A stretch of 64,000 nt of DNA from Aphidius gifuensis (lineage: Eukaryota > Arthropoda > Insecta > Hymenoptera > Braconidae). The position numbers and the translations under genes are program-made. The notes under the pieces were generated by a model. It did no database searches, was not told where the DNA came from, and worked only from the letters and a program-made list of their open reading frames with translations. Below are positions 1-12,300 of this stretch, one piece after another. The stretch covers positions 6,634,001 through 6,698,000 of the forward strand of contig NC_057791.1 of assembly GCF_014905175.1 (NCBI RefSeq), given 5' to 3'. Each line of letters starts with the position of its first letter. Position 1 is the first letter of the stretch.

Positions 1-841
1 ATGCTGTCACTCATTTAAAAAATTCTGTCTGGAATTTTCAAATAAAAAAAAACAATTTTTTTCCATAAATTAATATTCAAATAATTTTTATATCGTATAT
101 TATTAAACAACAAGTAGAAAACAAGTTAAATTTGCTTCAGGCATGTCTGACAAGTGCTGCTACCTAGGTAAATTTTTAAAAATATATTTAAATTATATTA
201 TTATTAACTAAATGTACATATTAAATATCTTCCAGACATCATACAGACATTGAATGTAATAAATAAATAAATAAATATAAATTAAAATGTTTGAAAACAA
301 TCGCATATACCTATATATATAAAAATATATATATAAAGTTTATAGCATCGTTAACACAACGAAAAATTACATTTTGATCTTGGATATAAATGTGACATTT
401 TACCACTCTTGTGGCTTGTCATTTTCCATTCATTACATGTACCACAAGACGTATGTGTCTTGATTGGCTAAATACAATAATGCAATGTCATGGCTTAAAT
501 TACATAAGCAGAAAATAAAAAAAATAAAAAAATTGAAATAAATATATAATATATAAAGAATAATAAATAACTAAATATATAAATTGAAATTTGTGGGGTG
601 GTGCTTGATGTGATGAGAAATAATAAGAATGTAATACTCGTCGTAATCGCAAAGGGTATACTTGGAAAATTGCCTTTAGTTCACCGACTGTTTCATGCGC
701 AACCAAACCCGGGAATATCACCTAGAAGTCCCAGGCTCCCTGAGGTTCCTCTTATATATATATACACAAAGAAATATGTGTATATATATGTATGTATTTG
801 TGTGTGCAAAAGAGGGTGAGGACTCAGCTGTTTCGAGGTTC

Positions 842-1015
842 AGTGTCTAGGCGCTTTACGGTAGGTGCGCGCATGTCGGCCGTAAGGGTGGCTTAATGGG
901 GCGCGGATGTGTACTCCTAGGGGTGTCACATTCACCGGTGGTGATCGATCACAGTACATCCACCCTTGGGCATCCATTATAATAGGCCAACCCTGTATGA
1001 AATTTTGTCTCGAAA
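842..1015. promoter_or_regulatory. Palindrome-rich GC island, candidate distal regulatory element
   Basis: This island is clearly richer in G+C than its surroundings. It contains two self-complementary motifs almost back to back, CACCGGTG (933-940) and TGATCGATCA (942-951). These sit between GGATGTGTACT (905-915) and AGTACATCC (953-961), which are near-complementary. Clustered dyads are typical of transcription-factor sites or a structured element. The function is inferred; no specific factor is assigned. Confidence 0.3.
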
Positions 1016-1318
1016 CATTGTACAAACATAACGCAATACACTTTATTCATGCTCGATTTTCACTCACAACATCATCACTATTCAATTTTGTTTTTTTTTA
1101 TTTTTTAATATATTATAATAATAATAATAATATATGGTAAAAAAATATTATAAATATATTATTTCAAGATTCAAGTTAAAAATATATGCGATGAATAAAT
1201 TATAGATAATGAGAGATCAAAGATTCATCGAAAAATAAAATAAAAAAATTATGAAAAAAAAAAAAAAATTTAAATATCGTGACCCGGATGGATGAACGAT
1301 CGACAAGCGGGTAAACGT

Positions 1319-1370
1319 AATTTCACGGGACTGATTAAGGACATGATGGTAACAAGCGAGGCGTGAAATT
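1319..1370. repeat. Short inverted repeat in a GC-richer island
   Basis: AATTTCACG (1319-1327) is perfectly complementary to CGTGAAATT (1362-1370), giving a 9-bp stem with a 34-base loop. It sits in a GC-richer island (1270-1380) in otherwise A/T-rich DNA. It may be part of an upstream regulatory element; the match is short enough that chance cannot be excluded. Confidence 0.3.
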
Positions 1371-1914
1371 CTCACAGTACAGAGTATTTCATCAACCTTA
1401 AAAGTTAAATTTATATAATTTTTAAATTAAACTATAAAAAAACAGAAAATATAAAAGGCAATTTTCTGATAAGTTTTTCCTGTAATTTTAAATAACAATA
1501 TATATATATAAAATTGTGACACACATATTGAATGAAAATTTGACAAGCAGTCAGATGATAATGATAAAGTGAGTATCATTGCCTCAGGGTTACAAACGTA
1601 ATTTGATGCTTTTAATCAGCTTCAGGGCAGGTCTCTTGAGATACTGACGAATCACGATATATACTCAATATATATTTTGCTGATATATACCTTGTGTCTA
1701 GTCATCGGTTATTCATGTATTTATATATACGCACACATATTTCCGTGTGGTGATTTCAAAACAGAGGTAAATACATGAAAATATATACACCCAAAGGCAT
1801 GTGTATACATCTCTCTTGATTTTAACATTTACCCCAGTCATGAGCATTATCATATTACGAGAAAATTTTGTCTGTATAATTACTTGTCGATAAATGCAAA
1901 AAAAAGTAATTGCT

Positions 1915-2165
1915 GAGATTAAATTTTTCAGCTTTTTTTTTAGTCCTAAACAGTCATTTTTTATTATTCGTAAAAAAATAGTCAAATCATTTGATCATTT
2001 TTTTCAAGACTTTGAATGACTCGTCATTTTTAGTCCTTTTTTAAAGAACTGAATCATTTTTCGAAGAGTCATTAGAAGGACTAAAATTGTCACTGAGAAT
2101 GACTCAAAAAATAACTAAGTCATTTTGTTTGAGACTGTTCAAAACTAAGAATGACTTGATAAATT
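1915..2165. repeat. Cluster of AGTCATTTT/AAAATGACT-type repeats
   Basis: Motifs of the type AGTCATTTT, TTTTAGTCCTT and their complements recur many times in about 250 bases. One pair, TCATTTTTAGTCCTT (about 2022-2036) and AAGGACTAAAATTGTCA (about 2075-2091), is in inverted orientation and could fold back. This looks like a decayed palindromic repeat or MITE relic. The ends and any target duplication could not be fixed. Confidence 0.35.
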
Positions 2166-3739
2166 TTATCTCCGGAGGAACGAGTCTATTTTTTAATTCA
2201 CTGCAAATTAAACTCATACATCTATATAAACTTATATGAATAAAAAATTAATTATCAAAGAATTAATAGTATTTAATCATGATTAATTTATATATATGTA
2301 TTTTATAATTGACTTTAAATAAGTTTTTTTTTTTTCTATTAAACTTCCGTTGAAAAGTTTTAAAAATAATGGTAAAGTTTTAAAAAGGATATGACAGTAA
2401 GTTTTATGCTGTGGTGTATACAAAAGTCCTAGTGATTTATATCAAAATAACAGGGTACAAAATAGTGAATCGCTGAACGTTTTTTGGGGATATATTTGAC
2501 AGTATATGTCTGTATTAAAAAAAACATGGGTTTGTGTAAAAAGGCATGAAGAAAAGTTGAACGTGCTAAGTGGAGAACAACAAAAGTGGTAATATTATGG
2601 ACACCTTAGTATTAAAGGTGACAGGAGGGTGGGTAATGGTATTAACTTGCAGGTTGTATAGACTATAGTCATGGTTTATTAACTGTCGTTGAATTTAGCA
2701 TTAAAAAAAACAATAGATAAATAAATAATTGAAATGATAATAGTAGAGAAAAGATTTATATGATTAATCTAATTTTTTTCTCAAAGAAAATATAATTACA
2801 TAGTCATAAATAAGTTGAATAAATATGCGTGTATAATAAAACTACTATTTTTTTGTGGGAAATTTTAAGGTACTCTTTTGTTATTAATAATTTTGAATTT
2901 GAATTGAGTTATTAGTATTTTTATTTTCTCTTAAAATTGTCGTAAATAGAATTATCGTTTATAAATTTTGCAATAATTCATTGAGAATCGAATACACATA
3001 TAGAACTCCAAGTTCCAAAACCACACAGGGTTATAACCGACCCAATTTCTCTACGTCACCACAGTCAGCTGTTTCGTTCACACTTTCCAGCATCAATTTA
3101 TATATATAGCCTTATTCAGGATGTCATAAGGGACACTCAACTCAAGGCATCAAAACATGACAGCAAATGTGGGTTTTGAAAAAAAAAAAAAAAAAGAAAA
3201 TTTGATAATGATGATGATCGGATTAACTTGTGAAGTTTGTGTGTCATGTTATTTGCTACTGATATTACATACAAATATTTATATGCCAAGTTAATTCATA
3301 GTTGCCTTCGTCAGTGTCATCATTGTTGTTTATCATCTTCCGACGGATACTTGGCACAGGATTATTGTTAACATTCATACGATTATTCAATCTTTTAAAT
3401 TAATTAAATGATGAGTTATAGAAACTTTTTCATTTTGTAAAAAAACTCATTGATTTAGGATCTAGGAATTTTTTATTTTTTTTCTCTGTTGCCTCAATTG
3501 CACTAAATTTTTTTTCTTTTTATTTGCAACATTTATCAAGTTTAAATGGATTTTGCATGCTTTTAAAAGTTTGGAAAAAGTAATATGTTTTTTTTTTTTT
3601 TGTTCAAGTAGTTATTTTTTTTTTTATCCGACAATTTTTAAATTTTTACTGTCTAGGGATATTTAAAAATATTTAATATGAAAAATATTTTTCAAGAGAA
3701 TAGTTATTGGAATAAACAAACATTGCAAGAATAGCAAGG

Positions 3740-4295
3740 GAGTTTGGATCGGAAAATGTATTATGGAGAAAAGCCAGACAAGAAGAGAGGTTAAAAGAGG
3801 AGAAAATACCACTGACTCTTCTGCGTGGTAGCGGGCAAACGAGGCTGGCCAGACAGCGGCGTTCATATACACAGTGTCCGTGGATTTAGCGAAAAAAAAA
3901 AAAAGAGTGGGAGAAAGACAAAAAACGAAAATATAAAAATCAAATGAAAAAAAAAAAAAATGCAAAAAAAAGCAGCAAAAGTAAAATGAAAAAAAAAAAA
4001 ATAGAAAAAAAGGGGAAAGAAAAAAATGAGCAAAAATGCAAAGCTTTTTCCGAGAGTGGTGCAGAAGAAGAGACGAAAAAGAGAGGAAGATAGTGAGCAA
4101 AAGTAGGATAGATAGTGTGCGAGAAAGATGAGTAGATGTGATTGGCAATGTGCTAGGGAAAAAAAGGAGATGTAGATGCTCGGTGAATAAGAGAGAAAAG
4201 AAAAAAAAGAAAAACAAAATAGTGGGGATCGACGAAAAATTGAACGAAGGAGAGATGGAACCGAGTGAAAACGAAATTTTGTGATTGTATTGGTT
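3740..4295 (+). repeat. Long polypurine (A/G) tract just upstream of the promoter
   Basis: The + strand is largely A and G for about 550 bases, with repeated GAAAAA, GAGAAAG and AGAGAGG blocks. The bias is strongest at 3890-4290. The complement is a polypyrimidine run, which makes a long spurious minus-strand open frame full of Phe, Ser and Leu. Such tracts can exclude nucleosomes or form triplexes next to promoters. Its position directly before the GC-rich putative promoter is suggestive only. Confidence 0.6.
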
Positions 4296-4299
4296 CAAG

Positions 4300-4520
4300 C
4301 GATGGCGGAGAAATCATTGTTGTATCAAGGTGTCGTATGGTGTCGCCACAGTAGATGGGCGGTTACAATACGGCGCACTAGATTTTGTTTAATGGGCGTG
4401 GTTAGCATACCCCCATCCCCACTCTTAAACAGTGCACCTCGGTGATTGACAGTTGGCGAACGACTGCGGACGGCGCAGGGTCTCAATGCTTGGCGCTATC
4501 ACGCTCGCTCGTTTGATTTT
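4300..4520 (+). promoter_or_regulatory. hth: Probable homothorax promoter / 5' end region
   Basis: This stretch of about 220 bases is roughly half G+C in a genome that is otherwise about three quarters A+T. It lies 1.8 kb upstream of the hth start codon. It carries an exact PBX-MEIS composite site (4443-4452) and GC-box-like GGGCGG/GGGCGTGG motifs near 4357 and 4394. No clear TATA box was seen, as is common for developmental regulator promoters. The exact transcription start is not determined by sequence alone. Confidence 0.45.
4443..4452 (+). promoter_or_regulatory. PBX/Exd-MEIS/Hth composite binding site TGATTGACAG
   Basis: The decamer TGATTGACAG is an exact match to the consensus site bound by PBX (Exd) with MEIS/PREP (Hth) heterodimers, which joins the Exd half TGAT to the Hth half TGACAG. 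Its place in the putative promoter of hth itself suggests autoregulation. The motif match is seen; binding is inferred. Confidence 0.5.
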
Positions 4521-6325
4521 TCGGTAAACTTTAAACAATGTTATAAACATATTATTTTTTTTTTCGCATTAACGTGAATAATAAATACATTTTTTTTTAT
4601 TTTCTTTTGAATTATATGAAAATATTTTTTTTAATACATATGATAAATTACAATCGTGTTAATGAGTTTATCAATTTGTATGAAAATTAATTATTGTTAT
4701 TATCATCATTTTATTATTAACACACAATTGTGTTGATCAATTTATATTCAATAAATATAATAATAATAATTCAAAAGTATTTAATTGTGACGCGTAATAA
4801 TTAAAGTGAAAAAATTAATTGTTTTTTTTTTTTTTTCGTATTTTTAAATAAATAGTACTCTCCCGCCTTTTTTTAAAAAACAAAATATTTTTTTGTTTCC
4901 GCGATCGCGTGTGTTATTAATTTAATATCATCATAATCATCATCATTGTATCCACATGTCAAGATAAAAAATAAGAGTAAAAAATTATTTAATTAAATAA
5001 AAAAGTCTAGTCGTGATATATACATGAGAATAGACAAAATTTTTTGAAAATTAAAAATCTACAATTGTTAAAGAATTCAACATAAGTAGCTAAAATTTGA
5101 AAGAAAAATCAGCACGATAATAAACATCAAAGGTAACGACAAAAATTACCAGGTAGTCGATTTACTTATTGTTTTTTATTATAATTTAACAAGCGTAAAA
5201 CATAAGTAAGAAAAATCGACATACCACAAGAGAAAAATACGAAGATAAAACCCTCGTGGCTTGTATACAATTTTGTCTATACCTGGAGAGTGACCTCCCC
5301 TCATTCTCCCCCTCAATTTCCCCCACTCAGAAGCATTACACCGAAGACCCAGCAGCAACTAAGCCCCCCGTCGGCAAAAAGGATGTATATCGGCTGTGCA
5401 TAGTGACATCGTGTTTCGTTTTGTGTTTTGTGAGATTTTACCATAGAAAAAAAAATTTAAAAAATAAAAGGAAAAAAAATTATTGTCTCTAATCATCGCG
5501 GTCTTGACAAGTAATTATTTACTTAGTTATTTATTTATTTATTTTTTCCAATCAGTGACAGTGCGGAACAAAAGTTTGTTATTATTATTGTTAGTGATTT
5601 TTTTTATAATTTTTAATGAATACTCAGTGATTATTTCATTGAGAATAAAAATAAATAAAATAACGACTGATAAGAAATTCTTTTTTTTTTTTTTTGTTTT
5701 ACCTGCTCTGGGTCTGATAACTTCTTGAATAAGCGATAACGAGTGTTGATTATTTTGTCGTTATATATCAAAAGAAGAAAGTTGTAAAACAAGAAAAATA
5801 AATAATAAATTAATATAGAAAAAAAAAAAATTAAGTCAAGATGAGGAAGCATGGGAACTTGAGCAATAAATGTACGACAAAGTGCTGACGCAAATAATCA
5901 AATAATTTGAATATTATTTGAAGATAATTTTGTTGCTCCAACAAAATAAACAAAATAAATAAAGCATATTTTAAATTTGCATAGAAAATTTAAGTGTGTT
6001 GGAATAATAGCCCCGGGTGGAGGGCGGAGAGTAACGCGGATATTTAACCGCGAAAATTTAAATATTTTTTTTGTAAAAAATAAACATAATACTCAATTTT
6101 TGTGAGTAATATTTATTTACTGAAACTTTTTTAAAAATTGGAGTGATTAGTTTATTAATAATATACAATTTATATTATATATTTTAAATAATTAAATATC
6201 AAGTGAAGACAAAGTGACATTGTTTAAACAATAGTGTGAAGTTTGAATCGTCGTTTTTATTTGTTGGAAATATAGCCGCTACGGTGGCTCAGCACGCAGA
6301 TTTCCCCGGCGCGGCCAGGGCGTTC
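4521..6325 (+). other. hth: Probable 5' leader (5' UTR, possibly spliced) of homothorax
   Basis: This lies between the GC-rich putative promoter and the start codon and carries no conserved protein. It is A/T-rich with GC/C-rich islands at about 5250-5410, 6010-6052 and 6270-6325. In the frame of the hth start, the last upstream stop is TGA at 6215-6217. No other in-frame ATG occurs between it and the ATG at 6326, which supports that start. Many short upstream ATGs are present. Leader introns may exist, but I could not define them. Confidence 0.4.
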
Positions 6326-6340
6326 ATGGCTCAGCCAAGG
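6326..6340 (+). CDS. hth: hth coding exon 1 (MAQPR)
   Basis: The exon encodes MAQPR, the same first five residues as Drosophila Hth (vertebrate MEIS1 begins MAQR). It is followed directly by the donor GTATGT at 6341, phase 0. The ATG has G at +4 but T at -3, so its context is modest. The preceding 50 bases are GC-rich. The first in-frame upstream stop is at 6215-6217. The tiny coding part of exon 1 followed by a large intron is the usual hth/MEIS structure. Confidence 0.93.
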
Positions 6341-9300
6341 GTATGTGTATTATCATAAATAAATAATTTAGAAAAATAACAAAATACACAAGTGCTTACT
6401 TTAAATATTTATTTTTTATTAATTTTTACTTCAAAGCATTCATTTAAACTATTTCCAATTGACGAAAAAAAAAAAAAACATATGAAAAGAAAAAAATAAA
6501 TAAATTCATTCAAGTGTGAATAAATTGACTCTAAAAAAATTCGTTTAATTACCGACGGCTTGTTTATTCAAGTATTTTTGTATAAAATACTTAATACTAG
6601 AAAAATTTATATCGAAAGTTTTCCTATAAAATACTTGAGTCATTGTAATTAAATTTTATTCATGAATGATTTTTATTTACAATCTATCAATTATAGAATT
6701 AAATAAAAAATTTTGTAATCTAAAAACACATGTGTTTTCATATGTAAAATTATAATTATTATTAAAATTATTTTATTAGAAGTATATTTGATGAAAATAA
6801 TTTATTCTTTTATAAATAAATTTAAGGAATTTTGATTTAGTTTTAAGTTTTTTAAGAGAATACGATATTAAAATACTTGGAGCTTTATCAGTTCTTCTTA
6901 TGAAAATTTATAATTTTTAACAATTCTACAAATGGAAAATATTTATATTTTAGTTATTTACCAATTCAAAGTTGGATCTATTATATATTTGTAATATTTA
7001 ATATTTTTTAATTCATTTATTTCTCTACAAATCTAGCTAGAAGATTTAAACAATCAATCTTGATTTGTTTATATTTTTTTCGAAACGCATTTTCCGGATT
7101 TTTCTTTCAAAAAAATATCAATTATTTTGTTTATATTTGGGAACTTATCTTTATATTTGTTTTGTTCGGTTTAATTGTGAATTTATTAATTTAAATCAAA
7201 TATTTTATAATTAAATCTTGTACATAATTCTAGATACAAAAGTTTGATTTAAACAATATATATTGCTTATTTATATGCGTAATTTCATATATGAAATGTA
7301 ACAAATTTTAAGATAGTACTTTGTTTACAAAAAAAACAAATACCAAATAAGATCATAAGTTTATCAGTTATTGATAGAGTCTTTGTTGTTTCTAAACACT
7401 AACGTCTGTTTTATATATATTTACTAATTATTTAATACTTTTTACTTTACTAAAAAATCATTCCGTCGTCTCTTTACCATCTTAGAAAAAAAAAATCAAA
7501 TCAAATAGAAATAATAGTGTGCTTTGCTATATTATCTCGCTACATATAGTGTTGAACTTTACAAAAAATTACATGAAATATGATATCCGATTTCGAATTT
7601 AAAAATCTTTAATTTACCATTCATTAATTTATTAAAAAAAAATGTTTATTGTTTATTTATATTTATTAAAACTGGTTACTTATTGGCGTTAGAACACTTG
7701 AATATTAAAAGCACTTTACAAAATAATTTATTGTATTTTACGTTTTTTCGAAAAATTTAGAAATTAGTATTAATTCGAAATTCGAAATATTCATTTAGAT
7801 TTATTATAAGATGAAATTAAATATAAATTAATGATATACGTGCAAGTGGAGTAATCTGTTTTGTATATTAAAATTATTTCAAATAAATAAATAATCTTTC
7901 TAAACTTTATATATTTTGAATGAAATTTTTTTTCTGATCCTACGGACAACTGTACGTCTAAATTCATCACTAAACGAATTGTTTTTTTCCTGAGACTAGT
8001 TTGCACGGTTCAATAAATAAATAGAAGTATTTATAAAATTATTATTTTGACATATTTTTTCATTAGATCTATTGTATCAACAAATTTTCTGAATTTTTAT
8101 AAAATACACTTACGGCCGTTGATACATAAAAATTTATATTTTCACAAACACAATGTTGCAAAGATCATCCAAATTATTTATCAGGAAAATAAATTGAATA
8201 AATAAAATACTCTGTTTATCATCAATGAATCAATGACTTTAACAGATTAAAATTATTTGTAAATATTATTGTTTTATTATTAAAATACTTGACGTTTAAT
8301 TTACAAATAATAAAAATTATAATTAAAATAATTTAATAAAAAATAATATCAGTGCCAGTCCGTCGCATCTAATTTTTGACATATTAGAAGTTGAATAAAT
8401 TTTTTTTTTTATTATTAGGTAGTTTATATAAAGAATACTTGAGACACAAAAAAAATAATGGTGTTATTTTGTGATAACGGGCCTCGTGTACCGCGGGGTA
8501 TGATAAAAAAAGATTTTTTTTATTTATTTATATATTTTTTTTATTTTTCATCATAAAATTAAGTTTTATCATCACGATTGATGATAAGAATTTAAACTCT
8601 ATAGATGTATATTTTGTATGTTAGAAAGATTGGAGTTGTGATGAGATAGAAAATTATTTATAACGTGAAAAAGTGAGTTTTATTATTGTCTCACAAGACA
8701 TTGATGTTACCACATTAATTTATATATAAACAATGCATTAATAATTATTTTCATTTAAAAAACTTGATATAAAAATAGATTAATAATTTTTATCATCATC
8801 CAACACACTCATTGATATTAAAAACAATTAACTCAACATAATAATAAGTAAATAATTATAATTTAATTTTTAAATTTATTAAATCAGTATGCTCAGTGTT
8901 GTGTAAATAAAAAAAAAATATAAAAAATGTCTGTTGCTGTAAGTGTAATAGCGGGGAACGTATATATATTAAAAAAAAAAAAGTGACGAAAATTTGGCCC
9001 CGTTTGTGAGATAACTGACGATCAACGAGGTCGTAAATCAAGTATGTTAAGAAAATAATCAGTCGAATGTATCAAACAAATGTTTTAAATAATATTAATA
9101 TTCAAAAAAAAAAAAATACTACTCGATTTTAATGATAAAACTTTTTTGTTTACATTAAATATATAAATTAATTATTTTCATTATTTGAATTCATGCTATG
9201 GAGTATAAATTTATACCGTTAGAAAATCATATTTTCATGGATTTTTCTTTTTTTTTTTCGTTATTTTATGAATTTTTTTTTTTTTCGTTTTTAAAAAAAC

Positions 9301-12300
9301 CGTTAAAATTCATGATGCGTGTCTCAATGCTCGCGTGTATGTTCAGCACAATATTATATATATATATATATATAAATTTTTTTTTTATTTATTTGCCATG
9401 AAGGAAGGAAAAAAAAAAAAAAGTTAAATAATAAAACAAAAATTTTTGTTAAAAAGTTAAAAATGCATGTGCCCGAAGGGATTTTTGATCAGCCAGCAAA
9501 GTTCGTGGTCCAAAAACACACCAGACAAGACATACAGACACACACGATATATATTTATTAAAAAAAAAAAAAATACAATGCACGTGACGTCTTGCCGCGA
9601 GACAACTTCCTTATATTCCAGGAAATTTTTTTCTCAAATGATGCACATTATTATTCTCATATATCTATAGGGAATTACATATTCATTAGAAAAATACCCG
9701 ATAACCTAGTCCTGCAACAAACCATCAATATATTATAAATGATTTTTTTTTCTAAATGTCGACATCAATCACACACGATGCAGAAAATATCCTTTCACTT
9801 ATATAATACAGTAGTACAAATATAATTTTTTTTAAACTTTCCCTCTTGATGAAAAATCACCAGACAAGAATTTACCAACTTGATTTCTTTAAAATCCCTA
9901 GTAAATTGTCAAGAGAAATCATTGTTTTTTGAGGTTAGTTTTGAGATTAGTAGTTTTATAAAAAATACACAATTATCTTATTCATGTTTAAGTATAATAA
10001 AAAATAAATTATAATGTTATAAAAAATCGTAAATGTCAATATATATAAATATATATAAAATATATGAGTTAAACATGTAATACGTGTCAGTGATAAATAC
10101 GTGGCGCCAGAAGTACCTTATAACGTCAAATCACTTTCGAATTGGACCCCCTACTTCTCATGAGATCGCATTGCGCATTTTTATTTATTATTTCATTCTT
10201 TATATTCTCTCGTATGTATGTATGTATTTTTTTTTTTTTTTTCTTTTAATTTATTTTCTTTTATTCATCTTATTCATTCGTTCGTGATCAACTTTTATGG
10301 CAATTCTCTTTCAGTTATTTCTATTGCCATACAGCATCTTGAAACTCAATGAACTGTTTCGTGGTAACACTGTCTCTCTTTTCAGTATATATTAAAAAAT
10401 TGTCAGGGATTTTTATTATTATCATTTATTAATTGTTTAAGGACGTATGTGCCTGATATTATAAAGTCACGACCTGGTGATTATTTGAATGATAATTAAC
10501 GTCACGCAATTCACAGATACACGTCAAATATTTATTTACTATTCATATTAACAAGTAATACACTTTAAACAATAATACTTAATTTATGATATATACTAAT
10601 CGGTTGACAATATTAAATAAACAATATACAAATAATAACAATAAAAATATATATTATTTTATGCAAATTTTATAATTTTCTTTGGGATTTCCGTTTGAGT
10701 TTATTTAAAAAAAAAATAATATTCATGCACATCAGCCATCTGTACTTAGCCGTCAAAAGACAATGAAACAGGAAAGGTGAACACCAGGTTAATATTTTTC
10801 TCGCGTTAATTTTGCAAAAGAAGAAGAAAAAAAAAAACATGTATTATTAAATTTTTTTCATTTAATTATATATTTATTTTATAAATTGAGTTTATGTATA
10901 TTTAAATAAAAAAATAAATAAATATAATATTTAAATAATTAAAGTACATTATTTTTGTCGACAAAATAATATACTGCATTAGAGTATTGCCAGTTATACA
11001 TATGGAGTACTTGATAGCACCACCATATAATGTGTTCCCATATATATCTGCACCAACTGTTGAGATAAATTTTGATGTAACACTTGTGTATTTTATTATG
11101 TTCTTTGTTTCTCTTTGTTGACTTTGTATATATTATTTATTAATTGAAATGAAAAAAAATTTATTTTATTTAGTATGATGATGGCGGGCTGCATGGTGGC
11201 TACCTCGAAGGTGGCGGTGGAGGAGGAGGAGGCGGTGGAGGTGCAGGATTGTATGATCCACATGGTAATGCAAGAGGTGTACCTGGTCTACATCATAGTC
11301 CACATTTAGGTGGAATGGCACCAGCTCATCCACAATATCCACCACCACCACCACATCAACCACAGCATGTACTTGCAGCGGCTGCAGCGGCCGCTGCAGC
11401 AGCAGTACCTGATGTACACAAACGTGACAAAGACGCAATTTATGGGTAAGTTTTTAAATTTTAAATAAAATGATAAATTTAGTTTTCTTCTTTTTGTATA
11501 TATATCTTTGAGAATAAAAAATATAATTTATAGTCAATAAAAAAATATAATCTATTATTGTTAAAAATTAGTATAACTTGAAAAATTTTAAATAGTTAAA
11601 AAAATTATCTTTCACATGCAATAAATTTTTTTTTTGTTTTTTTATTGAGCAACAAAATATAAGATAGTGTTGTATAGCAAATTTACCACCTTTTAAATGC
11701 ATAAAAAATAAATAAATAAAAATATATATAGTTGGTTTAACAGTATAACATTTTAACGACTCCACTAGATTTTTCATTTTTTTTTTCTTTTTATATATTT
11801 GTTGTTACTTTGTATTTGAGTTAAAAAAAAATCTAACAATTATAATTATTTAATTATTATTATTATTAATGATAATTAAAAGATAAATATCTCACAAAAT
11901 ATAGTGGCTAAATAAATTTTTAATGTCAAGAATTAATTTTCTCGTAAGCGTTCATTCAATTAAGAATAAAAATAAATTATTTCTTGTTTTTTTTTTTTCC
12001 TACTTTCTGTATATAAATATATATTTTTGATAGAGACATCGGTTATAAGGCAGTTGTTGCTTACACACACATTTTTTTTTTTTTTTTTTTTCTACAAAAA
12101 TTATATATTTTATGCATATTTTATTTACTGAATTTTTTCAGTATTATGGTGAATCAACTCATTGTGCGTATCCGAGTGTTGCGTGCCAATTAACGGAAAA
12201 AAAAAATATAATAGAATAATTTTTTAAACTTGAGGGAAATTTAGTCGTGTGATTGGCATCTATGCGGTCGATGAATTACTGATAAATTAATTTTTTATTT

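Larger units (their letters stand above)
1..4299. other. Upstream non-coding DNA
   Basis: No convincing gene is visible. The stretch is mostly A/T homopolymer runs and TA-rich DNA. It is interrupted by short GC-richer islands at about 840-1015, 1270-1380 and 3000-3160, which could be regulatory elements of the downstream homothorax gene. The open frames here are short or low-complexity and lack coding-like codon use. Nothing recognisable as a transposon protein is present. Confidence 0.6.

Noticed and set aside
3663..4298. 211-codon minus-strand open frame
   Set aside because: It is the complement of a polypurine tract. The product is almost all Phe, Ser and Leu with no domain, and the openness follows from base composition.
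11166..11438. His/Val/Leu-rich minus-strand frame
   Set aside because: Antisense shadow of hth exon 2.
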